Translations under genes and position numbers: made by a program
Part shown: in pieces, positions 8,405 to 18,384 of the stretch
How positions within the stretch are numbered: the stretch's first letter is position 1
How the letters are laid out: each line of letters starts with the position of its first letter
Assembly (NCBI GenBank): GCA_902778585.1
Contig: CACYYD010000011.1
Location: 1-58,324 of the forward strand
Direction: 5' to 3'
DNA: 58,324 nucleotides
From: an uncultured Eubacteriales bacterium
GTDB lineage: Bacteria; Bacillota; Clostridia; Peptostreptococcales; Anaerovoracaceae
The notes under the pieces: model-generated
Database searches by the model: none
The model's input: the letters and a program-made list of their open reading frames with translations, nothing else
What the model was told of the DNA's origin: nothing

Positions 8405-9544
8405 ATGAAGAAATTTCTTGTTATGCTCCTCGCGGCTGTAATGGTATTCTCATTCGCAGCATGCGGGGGCGGAAGCAGCGATGAGGGAGCAGCTGATGAC
8501 GGCGCTATGAAGGTAGCTATGATTACTGACTATGGTGACATCACAGACCAGTCCTTCAACCAGACAACTTATGAGGCAAGCAAGGCATACTGCGAGGGCG
8601 CAGGAGTTGACTTCACATATAAGAAGCCTGCTTCTGACTCAGATGCAGACCGTGTTTCCTCGATCGAAGAGGCTATTGAGGAAGGTTACAACGTAATCGT
8701 AATGCCTGGTTATGCATTTGCTGCAGCTATCCGTGAGGTAGCTCCGATGTATCCGGATGTAAAGTTTGTTGCTCTTGACGTAAGTGAGTATGACCTCACA
8801 CACGACGGAGACAATGAAGTAGAATTTGACGGATCAAATGTATACAGCGCAGTTTACCAGGAAGAGCTTGCAGGCTACATGGCAGGTTACGCAGCAGTTA
8901 AGCTGGGTTACACAAAGCTTGGATTCCTCGGCGGAATGGCTGTTCCTGCTGTTCAGAGATACGGCGGCGGATTCATTCAGGGTGCTGATGCTGCTGCAGA
9001 AGAGCTCGGCAAGTCTGACGTAGAGATCAAGTACGTATATGGCGGACAGTTCTTCGGCGATGCTGACATCACAGCTGCTATGGACACATGGTACGGCTCA
9101 GGCACAGAAGTAGTATTCGCTTGCGGCGGCGGAATCTTCACTTCGGCTGCTGAGGCTGCTTCGAAGACAGGCGGCAAGGTCATCGGCGTTGACGTTGACC
9201 AGGCTGCAAAGATCGACGGCGACTACGGCGAAGGCATGACAGTTACATCTGCTATGAAGGGTCTTGGCGCAACAGTCAATACTCTGCTTGGTGCTATCAG
9301 TGATGGCAAATGGGATCAGTATGCAGGCAAGATCGAGACTCTCGGACTCGTTTCTGAGACACCGGCTGACAACTATGTACAGCTGCCAGATTCGACACAG
9401 TGGGCTGATGGATTCCAGCAGGCTGATTACGAGACTCTCGTTAAGGAGCTCTTCGACGGAACAAGAACAGTTTCTGCTGATACAGAGGCTCTTCCTGAGA
9501 CAAAGGCTGTTAAGGTCGACGATCAGGGAGCAATCAAGGGCTAA
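8405..9544 (+). CDS. BMP-family nucleoside-binding lipoprotein of an ABC importer
   Basis: A 379-residue secreted lipoprotein. The signal peptide is followed by lipobox FAAC with Cys20, then a Gly/Ser/Asp-rich linker. The BMP (PnrA/NupN) fold is recognised from MITDYGDITDQSFNQTTYE, VMPGYAFAAAIREVAP and VFACGGGIFTSAAEAA. Members of this family bind purine or pyrimidine nucleosides outside the cell and deliver them to the NupOPQ-type transporter, which is encoded directly downstream. A terminator sits between them, which would give extra binding protein relative to the membrane parts. Confidence 0.92.
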   Translation: MKKFLVMLLAAVMVFSFAACGGGSSDEGAADDGAMKVAMITDYGDITDQSFNQTTYEASKAYCEGAGVDFTYKKPASDSDADRVSSIEEAIEEGYNVIVMPGYAFAAAIREVAPMYPDVKFVALDVSEYDLTHDGDNEVEFDGSNVYSAVYQEELAGYMAGYAAVKLGYTKLGFLGGMAVPAVQRYGGGFIQGADAAAEELGKSDVEIKYVYGGQFFGDADITAAMDTWYGSGTEVVFACGGGIFTSAAEAASKTGGKVIGVDVDQAAKIDGDYGEGMTVTSAMKGLGATVNTLLGAISDGKWDQYAGKIETLGLVSETPADNYVQLPDSTQWADGFQQADYETLVKELFDGTRTVSADTEALPETKAVKVDDQGAIKG

Positions 9545-9573
9545 CATAAGGTTCATAAAAATACCTGACACTA

Positions 9574-9603
9574 AAGGCGATTCCGAAAGGAACCGCCTTT
9601 TTT
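9574..9603 (+). terminator. Terminator between bmpA and the transporter genes
   Basis: Hairpin AAGGCGATTCC-GAAA-GGAACCGCCTT (9574-9599, one mismatch) running into a T tract. It is probably leaky and sets transporter expression below that of the binding protein. Confidence 0.8.
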
Positions 9604-9672
9604 ATTATGCCTCTTTTTGGTAGAATGATAGTGTATTGGATTCACTTATTGTTATACGGAGGGAACGGAAAT

Positions 9673-11229
9673 ATGGATGCACCTTATGCCATAGAAATGG
9701 TGAATATCACCAAACGATTCCCCGGCATCATTGCAAACGACAACATCACTTTGCAGCTTAAGAGAGGCGAGATACACGCCTTGCTTGGCGAAAACGGTGC
9801 CGGAAAATCCACCCTCATGTCCGTCCTTTTCGGTCTTTACCAGGCCGAGGAAGGCGTCATCAAAAAGGACGGCAAGGAGGTAAAGATCAACGACCCTAAC
9901 GATGCGAACGACCTGGGCATCGGAATGGTACACCAGCACTTCAAACTCGTACAGTGCTTCACCGTCCTCGAGAATATTATTCTCGGTGTTGAAACAACTA
10001 AAGGCGGAGTCCTGCAGATGGACGAGGCCAGAAAAAAGGTCATGGATCTGTCCGAAAAATATGGTCTTCAGGTCGACCCTGACGCAAAGATCGAAGACAT
10101 CACAGTAGGAATGCAGCAGAGGACAGAGATCCTCAAGATGCTCTACAGAGACAATGAGATACTCATCTTCGACGAACCGACTGCCGTGCTTACGCCGCAG
10201 GAGATCGACGAGCTGATGCAGATCATGAAGAACCTGAGGGCTGAGGGAAAATCTATTCTCTTCATCACTCACAAACTGAATGAGATCAAGGCTGTCGCAG
10301 ACAGAGTTACGGTACTCCGCCGCGGCAAGTACATCGGAACCGTTGATGTTGCAAGCACTTCGAAAGAAGAGATGAGCCGCATGATGGTAGGCCGTGATGT
10401 CAACATGGTTGTTGAGAAAGAGCCTGCAAAGATCGGCGACACGATTCTCAAGGTAGAGAACATGACCGTTGCGTCAAAGGTACACGCCAACAACGCTGTA
10501 AAGAACGTCAGCTTTGAAGTCCACGAAGGCGAGATCGTATGTATCGCCGGTATCGACGGAAACGGCCAGACTGAATTAGTTTACGGACTTACCGGTATGG
10601 AGCCTCTTGTCGATGGAAAGATCACTCTCTGCGGAGAGGACATCACAAAGGCCTCGATCCGCCAGAGAAGCAAGCTATTAAGCCATATACCTGAAGACAG
10701 ACATAAACACGGACTCGTTCTGGATTATCCGCTCGAGTACAACATGGTTCTTCAGAGATATTACCAGTCCGAGTTCACATCGAAGGCCGGTTTCCTGAAG
10801 AGACCTGCTATCCGCGCGTACTCCGAGAGACTTGAGAAAGAGCATGACGTAAGATCGGGTCAGGGTCCTGTGACTATCGCAAGGGCAATGTCCGGCGGTA
10901 ACCAGCAGAAGGCGATCATCGCCCGCGAGATCGACAAGGATCACAAGCTGCTCGTTGCCGTTCAGCCTACAAGAGGTCTTGATGTCGGAGCCATCGAAGG
11001 TGTTCACAGGAACCTAATCAAGGAAAGAGACAACGGAAGAGCAGTTCTTCTTATCTCACTCGAACTCGAAGAAGTAATGAACGTTCCTGACAGGATCCTC
11101 GTAATGTATGAAGGCGAGATAGTCGGAGAACTCGATCCTAAGAAGACAACAGTGGAAGAGCTCGGTCTGTACATGGCCGGTGCCAAGAGAAATGTCGGTG
11201 TTGCAGCAGAGGGGAAGGAGGAATCGTAA
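9673..11229 (+). CDS. Nucleoside ABC transporter, double ATP-binding subunit (NupO-like)
   Basis: A 518-residue protein with two fused ABC domains, as in sugar/nucleoside importers of the CUT2-like type. Domain 1 has Walker A GENGAGKST and Walker B ILIFDEPTAVL, with a degenerate signature (VGMQQRTEIL). Domain 2 has a degenerate P-loop (GIDGNGQTEL), signature MSGGNQQKA and a degenerate Walker B ending in QPTRGLD. The start at 9673 is preceded by GGAGGG, so an earlier in-frame ATG at 9607 was not used. The stop overlaps the next start (TAATG). Confidence 0.93.
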   Translation: MDAPYAIEMVNITKRFPGIIANDNITLQLKRGEIHALLGENGAGKSTLMSVLFGLYQAEEGVIKKDGKEVKINDPNDANDLGIGMVHQHFKLVQCFTVLENIILGVETTKGGVLQMDEARKKVMDLSEKYGLQVDPDAKIEDITVGMQQRTEILKMLYRDNEILIFDEPTAVLTPQEIDELMQIMKNLRAEGKSILFITHKLNEIKAVADRVTVLRRGKYIGTVDVASTSKEEMSRMMVGRDVNMVVEKEPAKIGDTILKVENMTVASKVHANNAVKNVSFEVHEGEIVCIAGIDGNGQTELVYGLTGMEPLVDGKITLCGEDITKASIRQRSKLLSHIPEDRHKHGLVLDYPLEYNMVLQRYYQSEFTSKAGFLKRPAIRAYSERLEKEHDVRSGQGPVTIARAMSGGNQQKAIIAREIDKDHKLLVAVQPTRGLDVGAIEGVHRNLIKERDNGRAVLLISLELEEVMNVPDRILVMYEGEIVGELDPKKTTVEELGLYMAGAKRNVGVAAEGKEES

Positions 11230-12392
11230 TGAAACAGAATAAAAGTTTGCTTAAGAATCCGTCCTTCCAGGCGATACTCACTTCACTGGTATGTATCATC
11301 CTCGGTCTGCTCATCGGATTCATAGTGCTTCTGATCATCAACCCTGCAGGAGCCGGAGAAGCGATAACAACGATCCTCCTCAACTTCCTTACAAGAGCAT
11401 CGGGCCCAGCCAAGATGAAGGCTCTCGGAAACACTCTTGCAAAGACCGCGCCGCTTCTTATGTGCGCACTGTCGATCTGCTTCTGCTATAAGGTAGGACT
11501 TTTCAACATCGGAGCTCCGGGCCAGTATGAGGCAGGCGCATGCATCGGACTTTATGCAGCTCTGGCATGGCACTGCAACTGGGTCGTCTGTCTGTTGCTC
11601 GCAGCTATCGCAGGAGCTGTAGTCGGAGCTATATCCGGCGCGCTCAAAGCATACAGAAACGTTAACGAGGTTATCTCGGGCATCATGATGAACTGGATAA
11701 TGCTTTACCTGACAAACATGGTGCTTACGAGCAAATCGGTAAAGGACCCTACAAGCCCTTATACCGTCAAGCTTTCTGCGGGAAACCCTAAGGCTCTTAT
11801 CCCGTCAGCAGGCCTCAGCAGTATTTTTGCAAACAACAGGACAGTCACGATAGCGATCCCTTTGGCGATCCTCTTCGCGATACTCATCTGGGTGATACTG
11901 TCCAAGACAAAATTCGGCTACGAGCTGCGCGCTACCGGTTTCAACAAGGAAGCTGCCAAGTATGCCGGAATGAAAGAAAAACAGAATATCATCATCACGC
12001 TGGCGATCGGCGGAGCTCTCGCAGGCATCGGTGCCGCATTCCTCTTCCTTACAGGTTATCAGGAATGGTCCACTACACAGACTTCGGTCCCGGGCATGGG
12101 ATTTAACGGTATTGCCGCTACATTCCTCGGCGGACTGCATCCGATAGGAACGATCTTTGCTTCGTTCTTCATCCAGTCCATCACTGACGGCGGAGCGCTG
12201 ATCAACAAGTCGGTATATCCTTCTCAGATCTCCGACCTGATCTCATCGATCATCATCTATCTGTGCGGATTCGTACTCTTCTTCAAATTCGCGCTCAACA
12301 ACTGGATCGGAAAGAAAGATAAAGGCGGTCCTAACGTCAATGACGTACCGGTCACAGATGATGCGGCTAAGACAGAAGGAGGTGATAAGTAA
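11229..12392 (+). CDS. Nucleoside ABC transporter permease 1 (NupP-like)
   Basis: A 387-residue polytopic membrane protein of the BPD_transp_2 family with about nine hydrophobic segments. The characteristic stretch FGYELRATGFNKEAAKYAGM (coupling loop toward the ATPase) lies near residues 228-247, followed by the Gly-rich GGALAGIGAA. It pairs with the next gene product to form the transmembrane channel for nucleosides. Translational coupling is likely on both sides through TAATG overlaps. Confidence 0.92.
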   Translation: MKQNKSLLKNPSFQAILTSLVCIILGLLIGFIVLLIINPAGAGEAITTILLNFLTRASGPAKMKALGNTLAKTAPLLMCALSICFCYKVGLFNIGAPGQYEAGACIGLYAALAWHCNWVVCLLLAAIAGAVVGAISGALKAYRNVNEVISGIMMNWIMLYLTNMVLTSKSVKDPTSPYTVKLSAGNPKALIPSAGLSSIFANNRTVTIAIPLAILFAILIWVILSKTKFGYELRATGFNKEAAKYAGMKEKQNIIITLAIGGALAGIGAAFLFLTGYQEWSTTQTSVPGMGFNGIAATFLGGLHPIGTIFASFFIQSITDGGALINKSVYPSQISDLISSIIIYLCGFVLFFKFALNNWIGKKDKGGPNVNDVPVTDDAAKTEGGDK

Positions 12393-13333
12393 TGTTATTA
12401 CTGCTTCAGTACACAATTATTTTCGCCTCGGTTCTCTGCCTCGTGGCGCTCGGCGGATGCTACTCTGAGCACTCCGGAGTTATAAACCTGGGTCTTGAGG
12501 GAATCATGGTCATGGGAGCTCTCGGCGGAGCTGTGACCATGTTCTTCCTCCCTGCAGGTACTTCAAAGTTCGTTATCGTACTGGCCACGACACTCTTTGC
12601 TATCCTGGTCGGAATGTTGTATTCATGCCTGCTTGGTGTGGCCTGCATCAACTTCAAGGCAGACCAGACACTTATCGGTACCGCGATGAATCTGTTGGCT
12701 ACAGCTGCTGCTACAGTATTCGTAAGAGCCATGAACTCTTCGATCAATCCGGACAACGTTTCGAGTTCGATCCAGTACATTCAGGAGAAGAAAGCATTTC
12801 TGAAGTATATCGGAGGATTCGAGTTCAGCTGGTTCATGCTTATGGCAGTTGTTCTGCTGGTAGTTGCGTGGTTCCTGCTTTACAAGACTAAGTTCGGTCT
12901 GAGACTCATGGCTTGCGGTGAGAACCCACAGGCTGCAGACTCTGTAGGTATCAATGTTTACAAGATGCGCTGGGCAGGCGTACTCATCTCGGGATTCCTT
13001 GGCGGACTCGGCGGTATCGTTTACATCACGGCCGGTGTATCCGAGTGGAAATTCGAAATGGGCGTTGCGGGCTTCGGCTTCCTGGCTCTGGCCGTAATGA
13101 TCTTCGGTCAGTGGAAACCGACCAACATCGCGCTGGCTGCTCTGCTCTTCGGGCTCTTCAGAGCGCTGTCGAACGTATACACAGGTATCCCGTTCCTGGC
13201 AAACATGAACATCCCGAGCACGGTATACAACATGCTGCCGTACATCATTTCGCTCATCGTTCTTGCATTCACATCAAAGAACTCCAGAGCACCTAAGGCA
13301 GAAGGTATACCTTACGACAAGGGTGCAAGATAA
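12392..13333 (+). CDS. Nucleoside ABC transporter permease 2 (NupQ-like)
   Basis: A 313-residue membrane protein of the same family as its neighbour. The N-terminal GVINLGLEGIMVMGALGGAV and the coupling loop FGLRLMACGENPQAADSVGI are diagnostic of the YufQ/NupQ branch. It ends the transporter operon and is followed by a strong terminator. Confidence 0.92.
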   Translation: MLLLLQYTIIFASVLCLVALGGCYSEHSGVINLGLEGIMVMGALGGAVTMFFLPAGTSKFVIVLATTLFAILVGMLYSCLLGVACINFKADQTLIGTAMNLLATAAATVFVRAMNSSINPDNVSSSIQYIQEKKAFLKYIGGFEFSWFMLMAVVLLVVAWFLLYKTKFGLRLMACGENPQAADSVGINVYKMRWAGVLISGFLGGLGGIVYITAGVSEWKFEMGVAGFGFLALAVMIFGQWKPTNIALAALLFGLFRALSNVYTGIPFLANMNIPSTVYNMLPYIISLIVLAFTSKNSRAPKAEGIPYDKGAR

Positions 13334-13366
13334 GCCGGAAAGGCGAATCGCAAAACAAACAGACTG

Positions 13367-13391
13367 GCGGAGGCTTCGGCCTCCGCTTTTT
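13367..13391 (+). terminator. Terminator after the nucleoside transporter
   Basis: An 8-bp GC stem GCGGAGGC / GCCTCCGC closed by a UUCG tetraloop and followed by five T residues. Confidence 0.92.
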
Positions 13392-13422
13392 CATTGTTCT
13401 CGCAATAGATGTCCAAGGGTTG

Positions 13423-13428
13423 TATAAT
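13423..13428 (+). promoter_or_regulatory. Candidate -10 box of the deoC operon
   Basis: Perfect TATAAT about 45 bp before deoC, just after the transporter terminator. No good -35 is visible at normal spacing, so the promoter may be regulated. Confidence 0.45.
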
Positions 13429-13473
13429 GACTATGTATAAGCAATCCTAATTGTTAACACAGGAGACTAAGAT

Positions 13474-14130
13474 ATGGATACAAAAGAGATTCTGAAATAC
13501 TGCGACCACACACTGCTGGCGCAGACAGCTACATGGGAAGATATCAAGGCGCTGATCGATGACGGCATCAAATATGAGACAGCAAGCGTCTGCATCCCGC
13601 CTGCATATGTTGCGCAGGCAAAGGACTATGCCGGCACAAGACTGCCTATCTGCACAGTCATCGGCTTCCCTAACGGCTACAACACAACTGCCGTTAAGGC
13701 TTTCGAGACAAGCGATGCTCTCGACAACGGCGCAGACGAGATCGATATGGTCATCAACATCGGCTGGGTAAAAGACAAGAGATGGGACGACATCGAGAAC
13801 GAGATCCGCACTCTCAAGGAGATCTGCGACGATCACATCCTGAAGGTCATCATCGAGACATGCATGCTGACAGAGGAAGAGAAAGTTAAGCTCTGCGAGA
13901 TCGTTACATTCGCGGGAGCTGACTTCATCAAGACTTCGACAGGATTCGGCGGCGGCGGAGCTACTTTTGAAGACGTTGAGCTTATGGTAAAGAACGTAGG
14001 CGAAGGCGTTAAGGTAAAGGCTTCCGGCGGGATCTCCGGACTCGAGGACGCAGCTAAGTTCCTTGAGATAGGAGCAAAGAGACTCGGCACCAGCAGAGTC
14101 GTAAAGGCCGCAAAAGCAGCCGAAAAATAG
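13474..14130 (+). CDS. deoC: Deoxyribose-phosphate aldolase
   Basis: A 218-residue class I aldolase that cleaves 2-deoxyribose 5-phosphate to glyceraldehyde 3-phosphate and acetaldehyde. The Schiff-base lysine lies in DFIKTSTGF and the second catalytic lysine in VKVKASGGI. It opens a deoC-udp-deoB run that converts nucleosides imported by the upstream ABC system into central metabolites. Confidence 0.96.
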   Translation: MDTKEILKYCDHTLLAQTATWEDIKALIDDGIKYETASVCIPPAYVAQAKDYAGTRLPICTVIGFPNGYNTTAVKAFETSDALDNGADEIDMVINIGWVKDKRWDDIENEIRTLKEICDDHILKVIIETCMLTEEEKVKLCEIVTFAGADFIKTSTGFGGGGATFEDVELMVKNVGEGVKVKASGGISGLEDAAKFLEIGAKRLGTSRVVKAAKAAEK

Positions 14131-14180
14131 AAGATATTTACATTAATCGAAAGATAATTACAAGTAAAGAGGTGCAAATT

Positions 14181-14981
14181 ATGGTTGATTATACAGAAGG
14201 CGGCGGCTATCAGTATCATGTAGGGCTGAGGCCGGGAGACATCGGTGAATACGTTATTCTGCCGGGAGATCCTCACAGGGTCCCGAAGATCGCGGCATAT
14301 TTTGACGATGCAAAGAAGGTCGCTGACAGCCGTGAGTATGTAACTTATACAGGATATCTTGACGGAGTCAAGGTAAGCTGCACAAGTACGGGAGTAGGCG
14401 GACCTTCCGCATCGATCGCTCTTGAGGAGTGCGCAAACGTAGGCGGCAAGACTTTCATCAGAGTCGGTACATGCGGAGGCATGGACCTCAATGTCAAAGG
14501 CGGCGACATCGTCATTGCTACGGGAGCTGTCCGCATGGATGGGACATCCAAGGAATATGCTCCTATAGAGTATCCGGCTGTTCCTGATGTAACAGTCGCT
14601 GCTTCGCTGGTGTTTGCAGCCAGGGAGCTTGGCTATCCGTACCACACCGGAGTCGTACAGTGCAAGGACGCGTTCTACGGGCAGCACATGCCTGAGGCTC
14701 TTCCGAACAGCCATGAGCTTCTCAACAAGTGGGAGGCGTGGCTGCGTCTCGGCTGCAAGGCTTCGGAGATGGAGTCCTCGACGCTCTTCATTGTAGGAGC
14801 TTATCGCAGGCTCAGAGTAGGATCAGTCTTCCTTGTCGTAGCTAATCAGGAAAGAGAAAAAGCCGGTCTTCCTAATCCGCAGGAGCATGATACCGACAAG
14901 GCTATACGCTGCGCGATCGAAGCGATACGCATGATGATCGCAGATGACAAGGCCAGAGCAGAAAAGGAAGGTCAGGAGTAA
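14181..14981 (+). CDS. udp: Nucleoside phosphorylase, uridine phosphorylase-like
   Basis: A 266-residue PNP/UDP-family phosphorylase. It begins [20 protein letters not shown] with the phosphate-binding motif, carries the TCGGM glycine turn, and has EMESSTLF (ribose-binding Glu-Met-Glu) near residue 195. The Udp-like start and VANQERE make uridine (or deoxyuridine) more likely than purines. The ATG at 14181 was chosen because AAGAGGTG precedes it; a GTG at 14172 lies within that Shine-Dalgarno sequence. It overlaps deoB by TAATG. Confidence 0.88.
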   Translation: MVDYTEGGGYQYHVGLRPGDIGEYVILPGDPHRVPKIAAYFDDAKKVADSREYVTYTGYLDGVKVSCTSTGVGGPSASIALEECANVGGKTFIRVGTCGGMDLNVKGGDIVIATGAVRMDGTSKEYAPIEYPAVPDVTVAASLVFAARELGYPYHTGVVQCKDAFYGQHMPEALPNSHELLNKWEAWLRLGCKASEMESSTLFIVGAYRRLRVGSVFLVVANQEREKAGLPNPQEHDTDKAIRCAIEAIRMMIADDKARAEKEGQE

Positions 14982-16147
14982 TGGCTAAGAGAGTATTCTG
15001 GATAGTGCTCGACAGCGCAGGATGCGGCGGAGCACCTGACGCGGCTGCTTTTGGTGATGAGGGCAGCGATACATTCGGCACTTGCTATAAAAGCGGCAAG
15101 CTTAACATCCCTAATATGGAAAAGATGGGAATGCGCAACATCGAAGGGACTTCGTTCTTTGCTCCGAGAGAGGATGTCGAAGGCTGCTACTGCCGCATGC
15201 ATGAGAAGTCGATGGGCAAAGACACCACGGTGGGCCACTGGGAGATGGCCGGCATGGTTTCGCCTAAACCTCTTCCTACATACTACGATGGCTTCCCTCA
15301 GGAGATACTCGATAAGCTGTCTGATGCTACCGGCAGGGGCATAATCTGCAACAAGACTTATTCGGGCACCGAGGTCATCAAAGACTACGGCGAAGAGCAC
15401 TGCAGGACAGGCGCTCTCATCGTCTATACGAGTGCCGACAGCGTGATGCAGATAGCTGCACACGAAGACGTGGTGCCTATTGAAGAGCTCTACAGCATCT
15501 GCCGCAAGGCAAGAAAGATAATGCAGGGAGATCACGGTGTAGGCCGTATCATCGCCAGACCTTTTGAGGGCGAGTGGCCTTACAAGAGGACTGTAAGAAG
15601 ACACGATTTCAGCCTGGTGCCTCCTCGCGAAACAGTGCTCGATGCACTGAAAGCAGAGGGCTTCCCGGTTATCGGCGTAGGCAAGATCTACGATATTTTC
15701 GCCGGCAAGAGCGTTATGTTCAGCTATTCCAACAAGGGCAATGAAGCTAACATGGTAAGGACCATCGATATCGCTGACGCGGATTTTGAGGGCCTTTGCT
15801 ATGTGAACCTTGTAGATACAGACATGATCTACGGCCACAGAAGGGATATCGAGGGCTATACCAACGCGCTCAACACTGCCGACAGGCAGATAGGCGAACT
15901 GATGGAGAAGATGGGTCCTGAAGATATGCTGATCATCACAGCCGACCACGGCTGCGACCCGGGATACAAGGGCACCGACCATACAAGAGAAGATGTTCCT
16001 TGCCTCATCTGGGGACCTGGGCTCAAAAAAGGTGTTGACCTCGGAACTCGCAATACCTATGCGGATCAGGGTGCGACGATCGCTGAATACTTCGGTCTCT
16101 CGTACCGCGGCGACGGCGAGTCATTCCTGAGTGAGATCATGGAATAA
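14981..16147 (+). CDS. deoB: Phosphopentomutase
   Basis: A 388-residue alkaline-phosphatase-superfamily enzyme that interconverts (deoxy)ribose 1- and 5-phosphates. Metal ligand and nucleophile motifs are seen: VLDSAGCGGAPDA at the N-terminus, GKDTTVGHWEM with the phosphorylated Thr, and TADHGCDPGYKGTDHTRE. It links the phosphorylase upstream with DeoC. Confidence 0.96.
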   Translation: MAKRVFWIVLDSAGCGGAPDAAAFGDEGSDTFGTCYKSGKLNIPNMEKMGMRNIEGTSFFAPREDVEGCYCRMHEKSMGKDTTVGHWEMAGMVSPKPLPTYYDGFPQEILDKLSDATGRGIICNKTYSGTEVIKDYGEEHCRTGALIVYTSADSVMQIAAHEDVVPIEELYSICRKARKIMQGDHGVGRIIARPFEGEWPYKRTVRRHDFSLVPPRETVLDALKAEGFPVIGVGKIYDIFAGKSVMFSYSNKGNEANMVRTIDIADADFEGLCYVNLVDTDMIYGHRRDIEGYTNALNTADRQIGELMEKMGPEDMLIITADHGCDPGYKGTDHTREDVPCLIWGPGLKKGVDLGTRNTYADQGATIAEYFGLSYRGDGESFLSEIME

Positions 16148-16160
16148 AACAAGGAGAATC

Positions 16161-17570
16161 ATGGCAGATACTATTGCAGCCATTTCGACTGCGCCCGGTG
16201 AGGGCGGAATAGGAATAGTAAGGGTCAGCGGACCTCAGAGCGAAGCTGTAATGCGAAAGCTCATGACAGGCTGCCCGGAAGACATAGAGCCGCGTCACGC
16301 GTATTTCGGCAAGGTTGTTAAAGACAGTTCCGACCCTGCGGCAGAAGTTATAGACGAGGCGGTCTTTCTGTTCATGAAAGGTCCGGCTTCGTATACGGGC
16401 GAAGACATGCTCGAGATACAGGGTCACGGAAGCAACGTGTCTCTTAAGGCTATCCTTTCTGCGGTTCTTCAGTCCGGTCTTGAAAATATCAGGATGGCGG
16501 ACCCCGGAGAGTTCACAAAACTTGCTTTCCTCAACGGAAAGATGGACCTCTCGCAGGCCGAGGCTGTCATAGACATAATCAAGGCAAAATCTGATCTTTC
16601 GCTTGGAATTGCTGAAGAACAGCGTGCCGGCAGGCTCGGTGACAAGATCAGAGAGATCCGGGAGACTCTTCTGGATGTGCTTGCGGAGATGGCTGTCGAT
16701 ATCGACTATCCTGATGAGGATTACGGTGCCGAAAGCGGTGCTTACAGCGAACTCATAAGCAAACTAAGATGGGTCCTTTCGGATGTTGAAGAACTTCTCG
16801 ACACAGCCTCGATCGGCAGGATAGCACGTGAGGGCGTAAGAGTTGTCATTGCGGGCAAGCCTAACGCAGGCAAGAGCTCTCTTATGAACGCGATCCTCGG
16901 CGAGGGCCGCGTCATAGTAACGGATATTCCGGGAACGACAAGGGATACCGTCGAAGAAAGCGCTTCCATGGGAGGTGTGCCTATCGTTCTGGTAGATACT
17001 GCGGGTCTTCGCGACTCTGACGACAAGGTCGAGCAGATAGGTATAGAGAAGACGGCGCAGGCACTTGCCGGTGCAGATCTTGTGATACTTGTTCTTGATG
17101 GCAGCCGCGGATTTGATGACGAGGATGAAAAAGTTCTCGGCTATCTTGAGAAGATGAGCACAGACAACATGCTGGCCGTCATCAATAAGGAAGATCTCGG
17201 CAGCACCGTTTCAGAGGAAGATGTGCAGTCCAAACTTCCGGGTATCCGTGTCATCACAACTTCCCTTGTCGGGAGCGGCGCGATCGACGCGGCAAAGAAG
17301 GTCTCCGAGGCTATCGGTGAAATGACGGGTCTTGGGAATATAGATCTCAGAGAATCCAATATCGTTACAAATGAGCGTCACGTGCATATGCTGAGAAATG
17401 CTGTCATCAATCTCGATGAGGCAATAGGCATGCTTCAGAACGGTGAACCCGTTGAAGTTGCTGAGCTTTCGGCACATTATGCTTATGAGGACCTCGGAAA
17501 GATCATCGGCGAGGAAGTCGGCGAAGAGATACTGGATACCGTATTCAGCAAGTTCTGCCTTGGGAAATAA
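16161..17570 (+). CDS. mnmE: tRNA modification GTPase MnmE
   Basis: A 469-residue GTPase that with MnmG makes cmnm5U34 in tRNA. The N-terminal folate-binding domain begins MADTIAAISTAPGEGGIGIV. The embedded G domain has G1 GKPNAGKSS, G3 DTAG and G4 NKED. The C-terminal CLGK is the catalytic Cys motif. The ATG at 16161 has AAGGAG upstream; the in-frame ATG at 16131 lies inside deoB and lacks one. Being behind deoB instead of behind jag is a rearrangement relative to many Firmicutes. Confidence 0.96.
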   Translation: MADTIAAISTAPGEGGIGIVRVSGPQSEAVMRKLMTGCPEDIEPRHAYFGKVVKDSSDPAAEVIDEAVFLFMKGPASYTGEDMLEIQGHGSNVSLKAILSAVLQSGLENIRMADPGEFTKLAFLNGKMDLSQAEAVIDIIKAKSDLSLGIAEEQRAGRLGDKIREIRETLLDVLAEMAVDIDYPDEDYGAESGAYSELISKLRWVLSDVEELLDTASIGRIAREGVRVVIAGKPNAGKSSLMNAILGEGRVIVTDIPGTTRDTVEESASMGGVPIVLVDTAGLRDSDDKVEQIGIEKTAQALAGADLVILVLDGSRGFDDEDEKVLGYLEKMSTDNMLAVINKEDLGSTVSEEDVQSKLPGIRVITTSLVGSGAIDAAKKVSEAIGEMTGLGNIDLRESNIVTNERHVHMLRNAVINLDEAIGMLQNGEPVEVAELSAHYAYEDLGKIIGEEVGEEILDTVFSKFCLGK

Positions 17571-17597
17571 GCTTTTGTGATCCAGTGGAGGATAATA

Positions 17598-18383
17598 ATG
17601 AAATTCAGACGGTCGCTGATACTGATGCTTATGTTGGCGCTTATGGTTTTCTTCATACCTGCATGCGGTGACAGCGAAAGTAATGAGGGATCTGGCTCTG
17701 TCGAGGTGGTAGACAGCTATCTCGATGTCGATGAGGAGACAGGCGATTATACCGTTGCGCTGATCGTGCAGAATAACGGTGATACGACGGTCTCAGAATC
17801 ATCTCTTGAATCGACCGCCTATGATAAAGACGGCAATGTCATCAAACCGGCAGAAGACAGCGAGGGGACGATGGCTTTCTATCCGTCTTTCGGTGTTCTG
17901 CAGCCGGGCGAAAAAGGCGCCTGGATCGAGACTAATGAGTATAGTGACGGCGCGACTATATGGAGCATTTATTCTGAGATTCCTGACAGGCTCGAGTGGA
18001 AAGTTACGGAAATACTTACAGGGTCAGGACAGGAGCCTTCCGGACTGAGCGCTGCAGGTGCGGAGGTCACTGCTTCCAAGACAACAGATTCCGGGGATAT
18101 CGTTGATACATTAGCCGTGACGCTTCAAAATGACAGCGACATGGATTATACTTTCTCAAGCTGGTCAGCTCCATGTTCTGTCGTGGGAGGAGATCTGATC
18201 TGTGATGCAGTCGCGGTATTCAGGGATGAGAGCGGAAAGATCTGCGGAGCAGCTGTATATGCCCCTGATCCGGCAGCACCGGTCAGCATACCTGCCGGGG
18301 GTAGTGCCTCTTATGATTTTTATGGGACGCATTTTGACGGAGTGCCTGAACTTTATCTGAACAAGCATTTCTGGAGGAATTAA
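17598..18383 (+). CDS. Predicted lipoprotein, FxLYD-like, between mnmE and mnmG
   Basis: A 261-residue exported lipoprotein with a typical signal peptide and lipobox IPAC (Cys at about residue 23). A Ser/Glu-rich linker follows, then a beta-rich region (VVDSYLDVDEETGDYTVAL, IVQNNGDTTV) resembling an FxLYD-type domain, and a second related beta region. GGAGG precedes the ATG. I cannot assign a function. It interrupts the usually contiguous mnmE-mnmG pair in the same orientation, so it is co-transcribed with tRNA-modification genes while acting outside the membrane. Confidence 0.75.
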   Translation: MKFRRSLILMLMLALMVFFIPACGDSESNEGSGSVEVVDSYLDVDEETGDYTVALIVQNNGDTTVSESSLESTAYDKDGNVIKPAEDSEGTMAFYPSFGVLQPGEKGAWIETNEYSDGATIWSIYSEIPDRLEWKVTEILTGSGQEPSGLSAAGAEVTASKTTDSGDIVDTLAVTLQNDSDMDYTFSSWSAPCSVVGGDLICDAVAVFRDESGKICGAAVYAPDPAAPVSIPAGGSASYDFYGTHFDGVPELYLNKHFWRN

Positions 18384-18384
18384 T

